Shown in pieces: positions 1 through 8,686 of a stretch of DNA of 64,000 nucleotides. The stretch comes from Acetitomaculum ruminis DSM 5522. GTDB taxonomy: Bacteria; Bacillota; Clostridia; Lachnospirales; Lachnospiraceae. The notes beneath the pieces were generated by a model that worked only from the letters and a program-made list of their open reading frames with translations, was not told the origin of the DNA and ran no database searches. A program made the translations under genes and the position numbers. Within the stretch, counting starts at the first letter, position 1, and each line of letters opens with the position of its first letter. Location of the stretch: positions 1-64,000 of the forward strand of contig NZ_FOJY01000004.1 of the NCBI RefSeq assembly GCF_900112085.1, read 5' to 3'.

Positions 1-31
1 ATGAGTATAGATAACTGCAAATAACAGTTTG

Positions 32-55
32 TAGGGGAGTTCTGATACTCCCCTA
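32..55. other. Hairpin with no clear U-tract
   Basis: A perfect 9-bp inverted repeat (TAGGGGAGT / ACTCCCCTA) encloses a 6-nt loop. It lies just downstream of the leftward Cys/His-rich gene and could end that transcript, but neither strand has a convincing T-run after it. Confidence 0.35.
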
Positions 56-128
56 TAAAAATGGCTATTTATCAACTGTTTGTTGTGACATAGCCTTATA
101 TTTAAACAGCTTCTCCTTTCTATATATC

Positions 129-446
129 TTAATTCAACATGGATAAGGCAACCCCTAACCACATATTACCTTTTTCAAACTCCATAATACTGTTTTTTAA
201 ATGAACAGCAACATCTGCTTTTCCGGCTTTTGTAAGATCGTCGGAATATTTTTCCAGCTTAGCAGCAATCATCTGATTTTGCTTATAAGTAAGTTGCAAA
301 TACTGTTCCAATGTCAACTCAAGTCCACCGGTATTTGAATGGAGGTGAGAATGTGTACATCCTCCCTTTCCGTCACCATCTGAACAAGAAGCACAATTCT
401 CTTCTATGTCATGGTTACAACCAACTGTATTTTCTTCATCGCACAT
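129..446 (-). CDS. Small Cys/His-rich protein next to a CsoR-type repressor
   Basis: This is a 105-residue cytoplasmic protein. The N-terminal third is rich in Cys and His (CNHDIEENCASC, then GGCTHSHLHSN), which looks like a metal-binding segment. The remainder is a helical domain from about residue 43 (LTLEQYLQLTYKQNQ) with no recognised enzyme motif. Its ATG follows a good AAAGAGGTGAC ribosome site. It lies 87 bp downstream of the CsoR-like gene on the same strand, and both proteins share a His-rich HSH element followed by a helical body. I infer a metal chaperone, buffer or co-sensor; the family is not recognised with certainty. Confidence 0.6.
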   Translation of the reverse strand: MCDEENTVGCNHDIEENCASCSDGDGKGGCTHSHLHSNTGGLELTLEQYLQLTYKQNQMIAAKLEKYSDDLTKAGKADVAVHLKNSIMEFEKGNMWLGVALSMLN

Positions 447-533
447 AATTTGTCACCTCTTTTTTAATTCAAACTTACATAATTATACTATCACCTATAG
501 CAATAATCAACAAATGAAGACTAAACTCTTCAT

Positions 534-917
534 TTATTTGACAAACTTGTCTATAGATTTGTAAAGTTCTTCCACGGTTTGCCTGTCATTAGTCTCAATG
601 GCATTTACAATACTGTTTTCTATGTATTCTTTTAGAATAACTTTACCAGTATTATTTATTGCTGCCCTGACGGCCGAAAGCTGGATAAGAATCTCACCAC
701 AATCTCTTTCATCCTCCACCATTCTTTTTATGGCTTCCATGTGACCGATAGCCCTTGAAAGCCTGTTCATTATGGCCTTAGTATTGTCTTTGCCATGATG
801 GTGAATATGGGTACCTTCCGAATAATGGGAATGTACAATTGTAGTTCCATCTGAAAACTTATGTACATGAGTCTTTCCTTCTCCATCTATCGTGCTTTTA
901 TTATTATCTTCTGTCAT
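534..917 (-). CDS. CsoR/FrmR-family metal-sensing repressor with His-rich N-terminus
   Basis: This 127-residue protein carries the all-helical DUF156 fold (MNRLSRAIGHMEAI, then QLSAVRAAINNTGKVI) of the CsoR/RcnR/FrmR/CstR repressors, which bind operator DNA as tetramers and release it on metal or thiol chemistry. The first Cys ligand (RDCGEI) is present. By alignment, the positions equivalent to CsoR His61 and Cys65 are Tyr and Ser (KEYIENS). A His-rich leader (THVHKF, HSHYSEGTHIHHHG) precedes the fold and may supply ligands, as N-terminal His does in RcnR. The ATG at 917 is preferred over an upstream TTG at 929 because the TTTGGAGGAAAAT ribosome site lies directly before it. Confidence 0.85.
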   Translation of the reverse strand: MTEDNNKSTIDGEGKTHVHKFSDGTTIVHSHYSEGTHIHHHGKDNTKAIMNRLSRAIGHMEAIKRMVEDERDCGEILIQLSAVRAAINNTGKVILKEYIENSIVNAIETNDRQTVEELYKSIDKFVK

Positions 918-929
918 ATTTTCCTCCAA

Positions 930-1194
930 ATACCCATTAATTCAGTATTTTTAAACAATTCAACAAATATTTAACACAATATCTCTTATTTTAGCAGAAA
1001 AATTTGATTATGAAAACATCCGTCTAATAATAAAATCGGTAAATAATCTATTTATCATATACCAAACTACAAAGGTATTAATCGAAAATAAGCATTGAAA
1101 GATAGCAAAACCGCTAATATCAGTGCTAATACGATGAAACCTCATGGGTTTACGTTGATTAGAATCAGTATACAAAAGACATATTGTTAAAACA
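930..1194. other. Intergenic region with a possible structured leader
   Basis: No gene is seen between the CsoR-type gene and the chemoreceptor. At 1126-1162 there is a stem-loop with an outer CTAAT/ATTAG pair and an inner AAACC/GGTTT pair around a short loop. On the minus strand it would lie in the 5' leader of the CsoR-type gene. I could not match it to a known riboswitch. Confidence 0.35.
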
Positions 1195-1221
1195 AGCCCC
1201 CCAGGGGGACCCTGAGAGGCT
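1195..1221 (-). terminator. Intrinsic terminator of the chemoreceptor gene
   Basis: On the minus strand a 12-bp stem with two G-U pairs and a TCC loop is followed by TGTTTTAA. It starts about 24 nt downstream of the chemoreceptor stop codon. Confidence 0.8.
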
Positions 1222-1244
1222 TTAATGCTAAATATAAACGGACT

Positions 1245-3374
1245 TTATTCTTCTTCTTGTGGTTCATTTGTAACTTCTTCAGAAACCTCTTCTTCTTCAT
1301 CCCCAACATTATTAAACAATCTGATTATTTTTTCGATTTCTTCGGAATTGTTTTTGCCTTCTGATGCAAGTTTATCAATTTCTTCGGAAATCTGGCTTGT
1401 ATCTTCATTCTTGGATACAATATCAGATACTCCATCTGCATTTTGTTCAGATGCATGGGATACCGCTGTAATTCCATTAGAAATTTCTCTTACAGACTGA
1501 CTTAATTCATCCATGGAGCTTCCAATTTCTGCAACAGCCTGCATAATATCCATTACACTGTCACCATATTGTTTTGAATTTACAGCAAAGTTTTCAAATT
1601 CTGTATTAACATCATTTAAGATGTATGCAAGAACGCTGTCAACATTTTCTCTAACATTTTCAACTGCCTGATTACTGCCGTCTACAATTTTTTGAATATT
1701 CATAGCGGTCTGTTGTGACTGTTCTGCAAGTTTTCCGATTTCACTGGCAACTACAGCAAATCCTTTTCCTGCTTCACCTGCTCGTGCAGCCTCAATGGCA
1801 GCATTTAAGGAAAGAAGATTTGTCTGAGATGTAATATCCATAATGGAATCTGCAAGATCATTAATCTTTTTAACCTCTTCAAGACCGTTAAGAGCAGTTT
1901 CCATATTTGTCTTTGTGGTTTCCATAGATTCTTTACTGTTTTCTATGGTATTTTGAACATCATTTAACATCTCTTTTGATTTGGTTATAAGATTCTTTGA
2001 TACCTGTTCGCCGTTATTAACTTTATCTTCTATCTCTCTTACAATATCAACAATCTTTTCTATCTCATCATTTACACTTGAAATATTTGAATTCGTCTGT
2101 TCAATACCTGCTGATAATTCCTCGGTAGTAGCTGAATTGTCCATGGTATATTGAACAAGTATTTTTGAATTTTCGTTAAGTCTGACAGAAGAATCATTAA
2201 CACTTAAACTACAGTTTTTAAGGACTCTAACTGTATTTTTAAGAGTATCAACAACCTTTTGAGCCGAAGATGCAATCTTTCCGATTTCATCTTTTCTGCC
2301 CTTAAATTTCAAAAGGTCATCTCCTACATTAAAATCAAGGTTTGATATTTTAACCAAAGCTTTTTCTACTACATTTAATGGAGATGTAAGTACTACTACT
2401 GACGGCCATATAACTATTAACATAATTGCCAATGCAATTAAAGAAATAATTCCAATGGAATTCGTCTCTGCCTGAACAGTGGAGGAAATGAGAGAACTTC
2501 TTGCTGATACAAGAATCATCCACTCTAATGAAGGAATGTAGGTATAAGCACCTACCATTTTCTGGTTTGTAACAGAATCAACATACTCTATATTTCCTGA
2601 CTGTGCCTGTGTATTTCCGGAATTAATCTCTTCAATAGCCTTTGTTATAGGCTCGATATCATTATCAGTCGTACTTTCAACTGCTCCGTCTTTATCATAC
2701 ATAACCTTATTTTCTCTGGCTGAAATGATTCTAACGGTCTCAACACTATCACTGTTTAATTTTGAAAGAATTTCCTTTACCCCTTCAAAATTTAAGGACA
2801 ATACAGGAAAACCACTTCTTTCCTTACCATTATATACACCTGTACCCACAATAATAGCTACCTCACCGGTAACCGGTGAAACTGTAGTAGTATAAGCATA
2901 ACTTTGCTGTTCCTGCCCCGCTGTATTATTTGCATAGGAGCTTTCTGTCATACTCTTTAATGTTTCTTCACTTGTTGCTCCAAGTATTCCCACTACTTCT
3001 TCTGTAGTATGAGTTAGTACCAGGGAGTCTATTGCTTCAAATAATAAAGCATCCAAATCTTTTCTGCCTTTGGCATAATTTAATGTAAATTCCTCAGCAT
3101 TTTTTAAAAGTTCTTTATCACTTTGATTTTTGTTTAATTTTTGAATATCTGATGATTTCCAATAGGAATCCAAAAAAGTGGTCTGGTCTGCCATATAGGC
3201 TTCTATCAGCCTTGCTTCATAATCTGCTGTAGCAGCAAATTCCTTTTCTGTAGATATTGTCAGTGTATTAGTCAATTTATTTCTGGTGACAAAGAAACTC
3301 ACTAGTGAGCTGACTGCAACAATACATACCACGATGAATATAATCTTCGTACTCAACCTAAAGTTTTTTAACAT
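1245..3374 (-). CDS. Methyl-accepting chemotaxis protein with large extracellular sensor
   Basis: This 709-residue transmembrane chemoreceptor has a signal-anchor helix at about residues 9-28, an extracellular sensor of roughly 280 residues of dCache type, and a second membrane helix around 300-330. A HAMP-like linker and a long coiled-coil signalling domain follow, with the CheA/CheW-binding tip ([17 protein letters not shown], then [16 protein letters not shown]). Ligand binding outside would modulate CheA inside. The acidic C-terminus (EEEEVSEEV) has no CheR-tethering pentapeptide. The start has a GGAGGG ribosome site. It is monocistronic, with its own terminator, and divergent from the chemotaxis operon. 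The ligand cannot be told from sequence. Confidence 0.93.
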   Translation of the reverse strand: MLKNFRLSTKIIFIVVCIVAVSSLVSFFVTRNKLTNTLTISTEKEFAATADYEARLIEAYMADQTTFLDSYWKSSDIQKLNKNQSDKELLKNAEEFTLNYAKGRKDLDALLFEAIDSLVLTHTTEEVVGILGATSEETLKSMTESSYANNTAGQEQQSYAYTTTVSPVTGEVAIIVGTGVYNGKERSGFPVLSLNFEGVKEILSKLNSDSVETVRIISARENKVMYDKDGAVESTTDNDIEPITKAIEEINSGNTQAQSGNIEYVDSVTNQKMVGAYTYIPSLEWMILVSARSSLISSTVQAETNSIGIISLIALAIMLIVIWPSVVVLTSPLNVVEKALVKISNLDFNVGDDLLKFKGRKDEIGKIASSAQKVVDTLKNTVRVLKNCSLSVNDSSVRLNENSKILVQYTMDNSATTEELSAGIEQTNSNISSVNDEIEKIVDIVREIEDKVNNGEQVSKNLITKSKEMLNDVQNTIENSKESMETTKTNMETALNGLEEVKKINDLADSIMDITSQTNLLSLNAAIEAARAGEAGKGFAVVASEIGKLAEQSQQTAMNIQKIVDGSNQAVENVRENVDSVLAYILNDVNTEFENFAVNSKQYGDSVMDIMQAVAEIGSSMDELSQSVREISNGITAVSHASEQNADGVSDIVSKNEDTSQISEEIDKLASEGKNNSEEIEKIIRLFNNVGDEEEEVSEEVTNEPQEEE

Positions 3375-3749
3375 AAAAATCCCTCCATAAATAAATATTA
3401 CTTCCTTATTTTATAAAGACGTGGTTTCACTTTATACATTTTTGTACATATAACTAATTCGGCTAATTTTTCATATTAAGTTATATTTTTTTATAAAAAT
3501 TCTGTCGAATTTTTCCTTTTTTTTCTTACATTCTTTTGATTATAAAACCTCAACATATTTATTTACTAACATTTATTATTCAACACCTTTTTTTTGCGTA
3601 TTCGGATAATATTTTTAAATATATTATTGATTTTTTTAATATTGTCGATAAAAATTTAGAATATAGCTGTTTAATTTTAGATAAGCAAGACTCATTTATC
3701 ACAGCACTGCTTATTTATATACAATTACTTGTAAAGGGGTATCGAAGCT
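3375..3749. other. Divergent AT-rich intergenic region
   Basis: This 375-bp AT-rich spacer separates the leftward chemoreceptor from the rightward signalling operon and presumably holds both promoters. An ORF can be opened on the plus strand but it has no ribosome site and atypical composition. I see no convincing consensus promoter or riboswitch. Confidence 0.4.
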
Positions 3750-5171
3750 ATGAAGCCTATCACAGAAACAACCAGCCTACAAACGAGAGTACTTGAATGT
3801 TGCATGTGTTCCATGCTTTTATTCAATGATAAAGCCGAGATTATTTATCTGAATCAATATGGTAAAAATGAGCTTGGTGTTTCAGATGAGTATCCGGATT
3901 TGTATAGTATTTTCAGAATGTTTCTATCAAAAGATGAAAATCTCGAAGAATTTGTAGAAAGAAACAACGAAAAAGAGATAAATACTATCGTTTACAGGGT
4001 TAATCAGACCTGTTTTCCAGCCATAGTTAAAATCTTAAATTTAAAGATATCTCCAAGCAAATTCATTTATTTCGCTACTTTTACCAACGAATTTGCCAAG
4101 GAGGAATCTGAAAAGATAATAAAGAAAATGGAGACAGAGGCTGAAGAAGCTAATAAGATTAAAGATCAGTTCGTTGCAAATACTACCCACGAACTGCGCA
4201 CTCCTTTAAACGGTATAAAAGGTCATGTAAATAATCTGATAAATGATTCCACTACAAGTCCGGACAGTTTACCTACTTTAGATATCATTATGAAATGCTG
4301 TAACAATATGGAAAGTATTATTAATGATATTTTAGATTTTTCAAAATTAAGTGCCGGCAAAATTGTTCTGGAAGAAAGAGAATTTCCTATCAGAAAGGTC
4401 ATTGATGATGTATTAGACATTAACATGATAATAGCAAATTCCAAAGGGCTTAACCTCTCTGCCCTTATTGATGACAATGTTCCTGAAATAGTCATTGGTG
4501 ACGAACTTAGAATCCTTCAGATTCTAAATAATCTGATTTCTAATGCAATTAAATTTACGCAAATAGGAAGTGTGCGTATAGAGGTTCATAAGACCATGCA
4601 CTACGAAGATACCATGGAGCTTACTTTTTTTGTTATTGATACGGGAATCGGTATTGACAAAGAAGGACAAGAAAAGCTCTTTAAAAGTTTTTCTCAAACA
4701 GATGCCTCTACCACCAGGAAATACGGCGGTACAGGTTTAGGACTTTTTATTTCAAAAGAGCTTGCTACCATGATGCATGGGGATATTTCGGTTTCAAGTT
4801 CAAAAGGTCGAGGAAGTACATTTATAGTTAATATTCAGGTTAAAAGTCCTGAGATTGTTTCCAAAAATGAATACACTACCAAAACCATCAATATTCCAAC
4901 TGTTGATGACGAGGATGATTTATACGAATTTGGAAGTAAAAAAAATCTGGAAAGTCTAAGAAATATTATGGAAAAACTGGTTATTGCCATAGATATGGGA
5001 TTATGGGAAAAGGGTGAATTTTTTTCTGACAGCCTAAAATCTCTTTTGGAGTCCAGTGAAAACAGTGACCTAAAAAAAAGTATGTTCAGATTACAAATGG
5101 CTGTAAGAAAGGAAGATATGGATAATTTCAATAAATATTACGACCTTGTAAAGCAAAAACTAAATTTATAA
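3750..5171 (+). CDS. Soluble PAS-type sensor histidine kinase
   Basis: This 473-residue protein has no membrane segment. An N-terminal PAS-like region (about 1-120) precedes a HisKA domain with phospho-acceptor His147 (HELRTPLNG) and a HATPase_c domain with an N-box (LNNLISNAIKFT), G1 (DTGIGID), F-box and G2 (GGTGLGLFIS) motifs. All catalytic motifs look intact. The last 110 residues form an acidic helical tail with no receiver. An AAAGGGG site precedes the ATG. It opens an operon in which the next gene encodes a receiver-HD-GYP protein, so I infer that the two form a phosphorelay controlling c-di-GMP breakdown beside the chemotaxis proteins. Confidence 0.92.
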   Translation: MKPITETTSLQTRVLECCMCSMLLFNDKAEIIYLNQYGKNELGVSDEYPDLYSIFRMFLSKDENLEEFVERNNEKEINTIVYRVNQTCFPAIVKILNLKISPSKFIYFATFTNEFAKEESEKIIKKMETEAEEANKIKDQFVANTTHELRTPLNGIKGHVNNLINDSTTSPDSLPTLDIIMKCCNNMESIINDILDFSKLSAGKIVLEEREFPIRKVIDDVLDINMIIANSKGLNLSALIDDNVPEIVIGDELRILQILNNLISNAIKFTQIGSVRIEVHKTMHYEDTMELTFFVIDTGIGIDKEGQEKLFKSFSQTDASTTRKYGGTGLGLFISKELATMMHGDISVSSSKGRGSTFIVNIQVKSPEIVSKNEYTTKTINIPTVDDEDDLYEFGSKKNLESLRNIMEKLVIAIDMGLWEKGEFFSDSLKSLLESSENSDLKKSMFRLQMAVRKEDMDNFNKYYDLVKQKLNL

Positions 5172-5235
5172 CAGTAAATTTAATATAAACAGCTACAAAA
5201 CAAAGAAATACATATTGAGGGATTGGGGTAATACC

Positions 5236-6336
5236 ATGGATATAAATAACAATGTTTTAGATATGTTTAATGATGATAATAAACCTACTATTCTTGTGGT
5301 AGACGATGTGGATATGGAGCTTGCTTTGTTAGAGCAAATGCTTGATGCTCTGGGTTTTAAGTCTGTTCTTGCCATGAGTGTAGATGAAGCTATTAAAGAA
5401 ATCGAAAAGAAAATACCCAATCTTATACTTTTAGACTTAATCATGCCTGATGTGGATGGTTTTCAGTTTATGGAAATCCTTAACAATAATCCGGAAACCA
5501 GAGATATTCCGGTTATTATCGTTTCTGCAATGGATGCATCTTATGATAAAAGAAGAGCATTTAATCTAGGTGCGGTGGATTTTATCGGAAAACCTTTTGA
5601 TTTTTCAGAGGTAGCTTTAAGGGTTAATATTCACCTTAAGATTTTTACCTTACAGCATCAGCTTGAAGAAAAAAACCAAAGACTTGCCAAAGTGGTTAAA
5701 CAACAGGCAAGAGCTATAGAAAATGAGCAAAAAAGACTTTTACAGACTTTAGCTGCAGTTGCTGAAAAACACAGTTTCGGTGAGCATCCTTCTCATCTGA
5801 AAAATTGTGCTCACAATGTAAGGCTTTTGGCTCAGGGATTAAATTTTACAGACAAATATGAAAACCAGCTTTCTGATATATTCATTGATGCATTAGAGGT
5901 AGCTGCAAATATTCATGATATAGGAAAGATTTCGGTACCTAGTTCCATACTTTCAAAGCCCGGTCCCCTTACTGAAACTGAGACTGAAATATGTCGTTCT
6001 CATACAACACAAGGGTTTGATCTTATATCAGAAATTTATCCTGGACAGGAGGAAAATCCTTATATAAAAACCTCTCTTGAAGTTATTAAATATCACCATG
6101 AAAGATGGAATGGAAGCGGCTATCCTGATGGATTAAAAGAAGAAAATATTCCTTTAAGCGCCAGGATTATGAAAATCATTGACTCCTACGATACTCTTAT
6201 CCACGACAGAACCTATAGAAAGGCTGTTTCTAAAGAGGAGGCAATAAAGATATTACAGGAAGGAAGCGGTTTTAAATATGATCCTTACATAATGAAAGTT
6301 TTCTGCCAGATTGTTAAGCAGCTTACAACCGATTAA
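5236..6336 (+). CDS. Response regulator with HD-GYP c-di-GMP phosphodiesterase domain
   Basis: A receiver domain (DDVD acidic pocket, phospho-acceptor Asp67 in LLDLIMPD, conserved Lys in IGKPFD) is joined by a helical linker to an HD-GYP domain. The HD pair (NIHDIGKI), the HHE motif and the GYP signature (GSGYPDG) are all present, so it should hydrolyse cyclic di-GMP under phosphorylation control. The ATG at 5236 is chosen over a TTG at 5215 because GGGG lies 7 nt upstream. The 366-residue product is likely controlled by the kinase encoded just before it, linking second-messenger turnover to the chemotaxis cluster. Confidence 0.92.
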   Translation: MDINNNVLDMFNDDNKPTILVVDDVDMELALLEQMLDALGFKSVLAMSVDEAIKEIEKKIPNLILLDLIMPDVDGFQFMEILNNNPETRDIPVIIVSAMDASYDKRRAFNLGAVDFIGKPFDFSEVALRVNIHLKIFTLQHQLEEKNQRLAKVVKQQARAIENEQKRLLQTLAAVAEKHSFGEHPSHLKNCAHNVRLLAQGLNFTDKYENQLSDIFIDALEVAANIHDIGKISVPSSILSKPGPLTETETEICRSHTTQGFDLISEIYPGQEENPYIKTSLEVIKYHHERWNGSGYPDGLKEENIPLSARIMKIIDSYDTLIHDRTYRKAVSKEEAIKILQEGSGFKYDPYIMKVFCQIVKQLTTD

Positions 6337-6349
6337 AGGAGGATTTATT

Positions 6350-7159
6350 TTGACTGATAGAGAATTTCAAAGACTGGTGAGATATTCTCACGACCAATAC
6401 GGAATAGACCTATCTGCAAAAAGAGTTATCGTTGAGGGACGACTAAATAATTACATTTCAAATCGAGGATATAACAGTTATACCGAATATTTTGATTATG
6501 TTAATGCCGATCCCACAAAAAAAGAAGCTCAAAACCTGATTAATATCCTTACTACAAATCATACCTTTTTTATGAGGGAATTTGACCATATGAATTATTT
6601 TAAATCCACTATCCTTCCCTGGATAAAGGAAAAGGAAAAACAAAGCAGGGATATGAGAATCTGGTGTGCAGCCTGTTCTTCCGGAGAAGAACCTTATACT
6701 CTTGCTATGATAATTAAGGATTTTTTAGGCCTTGATTATGCTACCTGGGATACTATGATTTTAGCTACTGATGTTTCAAGCAAGGTCTTAAGTAAAGCCA
6801 TAGCAGGAAGGTACCCTTCAAGTGCTTTGGAATCTGTGCCTGATGTATGGAAAAGGCAGCATTTTAAAGCCTGTGGTGGCGATGAATACCAGGTTACTGA
6901 TCAGCTTAAGGAGCATGTATTATTCAGGCAGTTTAATCTTATGCATAATCTGCCTTTTAAACATAAAATGCACACGGTATTTTTAAGAAATGTAATGATT
7001 TATTTTGATGAAAACACCAAAAATGCTTTGGTTGAAAAGATATATGATGCAATGGAGCCGGGAGGCTTTTTAATTATAGGAAGCACTGAATCTATTCAAA
7101 AGACTCATACCCGATTTAAATATGTTAGACCATCAATTTTCAGGAAAGGGGATGACTGA
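6350..7159 (+). CDS. cheR: Chemotaxis protein methyltransferase CheR
   Basis: CheR transfers methyl groups from S-adenosylmethionine to glutamates of chemoreceptors. The protein has the N-terminal helical domain and a Rossmann methyltransferase fold (WCAACSSGEEPYTLAM as the SAM loop, later VFLRNVMIYFD). The true start is a TTG at 6350, with an AAAGGAGG ribosome site at 6335-6342, 7 nt upstream; longer reading frames would start inside the previous gene. It gives 269 residues, normal for CheR. The gene starts 13 nt after the HD-GYP stop and is followed immediately by cheB, its antagonist. Confidence 0.95.
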   Translation: MTDREFQRLVRYSHDQYGIDLSAKRVIVEGRLNNYISNRGYNSYTEYFDYVNADPTKKEAQNLINILTTNHTFFMREFDHMNYFKSTILPWIKEKEKQSRDMRIWCAACSSGEEPYTLAMIIKDFLGLDYATWDTMILATDVSSKVLSKAIAGRYPSSALESVPDVWKRQHFKACGGDEYQVTDQLKEHVLFRQFNLMHNLPFKHKMHTVFLRNVMIYFDENTKNALVEKIYDAMEPGGFLIIGSTESIQKTHTRFKYVRPSIFRKGDD

Positions 7160-7160
7160 T

Positions 7161-8180
7161 TTGAAAAAAATCAGAGTTCTAGTATTAGAAGACTCTCTAA
7201 TGTTTCAGAATTTCCTTGTAAAAAGCCTTAATAAGGATCCCATGATTGAGGTGGTTGCTACTGCTACGGATCCTTATGAAGCCAGAGATAATATCATTAA
7301 ATACAAACCGGATGTAATGACGTTAGATATTGAGCTTCCAAGGATGAATGGGTTGGAGTTTTTACGAAAATTGATGCCGCAATACCCTATTGCCACTGTT
7401 GTATTCAGTGCAATGACAGATAAGGTATTTGATGCTTTAAACGCAGGAGCAGTTGATTTCGTTCCTAAACCCAGTGGCATAACCTATGAGGAAATGCAAA
7501 GTTTTCTGGAAAATGAGTTGACTACAAAAATAAAGATTGCCAGCACGGCTAATCTTTCTAATTTTAAAAATTTAAACAGAAGAAATTTTATAAGATCCAA
7601 AGGACGAGAGGATATTATTGTAGCTATCGGAGCTTCCACAGGAGGAACCGAAGCAATTTACGATGTTGTAAAGAAGTTTGATATAAATATCCCCGGTGTT
7701 GTTATTGTACAGCACATGCCTCCTGGTTTTACAGAAATGTTTGCCCAAAGGCTTAACAAACAGTGCTCTGTAGCTGTTGCAGAAGCTAAAACCGGCGACA
7801 GGGTTGAACCGGGTAAAGTGCTTATTGCTCCCGGAAATCTTCAGATGAGACTTATTAAAATTAATGGAATATACCAGGTTGAGTGCAAATCAGGTCCAAA
7901 GGTAAACGGACATCGTCCTTCTGTCGATGTATTATTTGAATCTGTGGCAAAACAGGCTAAAAACAAAGCTTTAGGTATAATTCTTACAGGAATGGGGGCT
8001 GACGGTGCCAAGGGGCTATTGGAAATGCGAAAAGCCGGCTGTCCTACCATTGGACAAGACGAGGCAAGTTGTGTAGTTTATGGTATGCCAAAGGCTGCCT
8101 ATGATATAGGCGCCGTTCAATATCAGGTGGATCTGGCACAGATTGCCAGAAAAACCTACTCTGTAATAGAACAAATGTAA
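7161..8180 (+). CDS. cheB: Chemotaxis response regulator protein-glutamate methylesterase CheB
   Basis: CheB removes receptor methyl groups, and deamidates receptor glutamines, when phosphorylated by CheA. The receiver domain (phospho-acceptor Asp56, LDIELPRMNG) is followed by the methylesterase domain with catalytic Ser159 (GASTGG), His in VQHMPPG and Asp in GMGADGAKG. The start is probably the TTG at 7161, 8 nt after an extended AAGGGGATGA ribosome site. An ATG at 7152 lies within that site and overlaps the cheR stop, so it is less likely. The predicted 339 residues match the family. Confidence 0.95.
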   Translation: MKKIRVLVLEDSLMFQNFLVKSLNKDPMIEVVATATDPYEARDNIIKYKPDVMTLDIELPRMNGLEFLRKLMPQYPIATVVFSAMTDKVFDALNAGAVDFVPKPSGITYEEMQSFLENELTTKIKIASTANLSNFKNLNRRNFIRSKGREDIIVAIGASTGGTEAIYDVVKKFDINIPGVVIVQHMPPGFTEMFAQRLNKQCSVAVAEAKTGDRVEPGKVLIAPGNLQMRLIKINGIYQVECKSGPKVNGHRPSVDVLFESVAKQAKNKALGIILTGMGADGAKGLLEMRKAGCPTIGQDEASCVVYGMPKAAYDIGAVQYQVDLAQIARKTYSVIEQM

Positions 8181-8259
8181 TATTAGAAAACAATTAATTA
8201 TGTATAAAGGTAGAGAATTATAATGTCAGATTATAATGCAAATAAGGAGGAATTGTGAA

Positions 8260-8655
8260 ATGAAAATTCTTATTGCGGAAGACGACTTTGCAACAAGAAA
8301 ATATCTTAAAAAACTTCTTTCAAACTATGGAGAATGTGATATCACCGTTAATGGAGAAGAAGCTGTAGATGCTTTTATTATGGCAGTTGAGGATGATGAA
8401 CCTTATGATCTTGTATGGCTTGATGTTATGATGCCTGTTATGGATGGTTTTCAGGCACTTCAGGCAATTAGAAGCATAGAAACCGAAAGAAACATACCGG
8501 ATGATAAAATCACAAAAATTATTGTCAATACAGCTTTAAATAACAAAGCTCAGGTAGATAAGGCTTTTGAATTAGGCTGCACGGTGTACATAGGTAAGCC
8601 TATTGATATCAAAAAAGTTGAAGAAGTATTAAAAAAATATGGTTTTTCAAAATAA
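8260..8655 (+). CDS. cheY: CheY-like single-domain response regulator
   Basis: This 131-residue receiver-only protein has the acidic pair (AEDDF), phospho-acceptor Asp55 (WLDVMMP), conserved Thr (VNTALNN) and Lys (YIGKPID). The location between cheB and cheA argues for a CheY that carries the signal to the flagellar switch. The loop after the phospho-site (RSIETERNIPDD) is longer than in enteric CheY, so a non-flagellar partner remains possible. The ATG at 8260 lies 9 nt after AAGGAGG, which rules out the longer frame starting at 8236. Confidence 0.88.
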   Translation: MKILIAEDDFATRKYLKKLLSNYGECDITVNGEEAVDAFIMAVEDDEPYDLVWLDVMMPVMDGFQALQAIRSIETERNIPDDKITKIIVNTALNNKAQVDKAFELGCTVYIGKPIDIKKVEEVLKKYGFSK

Positions 8656-8686
8656 TTATGCAATATAAGGAAAGGGGGGAATTGAA

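Noticed and set aside
1080-1165. Possible cyclic-di-GMP riboswitch before the CsoR-type gene
   Set aside because: The hairpins lack the conserved GEMM or class II motifs that I could recall, and no c-di-GMP gene follows on that strand.
3536-3796. 86-codon open frame before the histidine kinase
   Set aside because: It overlaps the kinase start, lacks a ribosome site and encodes low-complexity Ile/Phe/Tyr-rich sequence typical of AT-rich spacer DNA.
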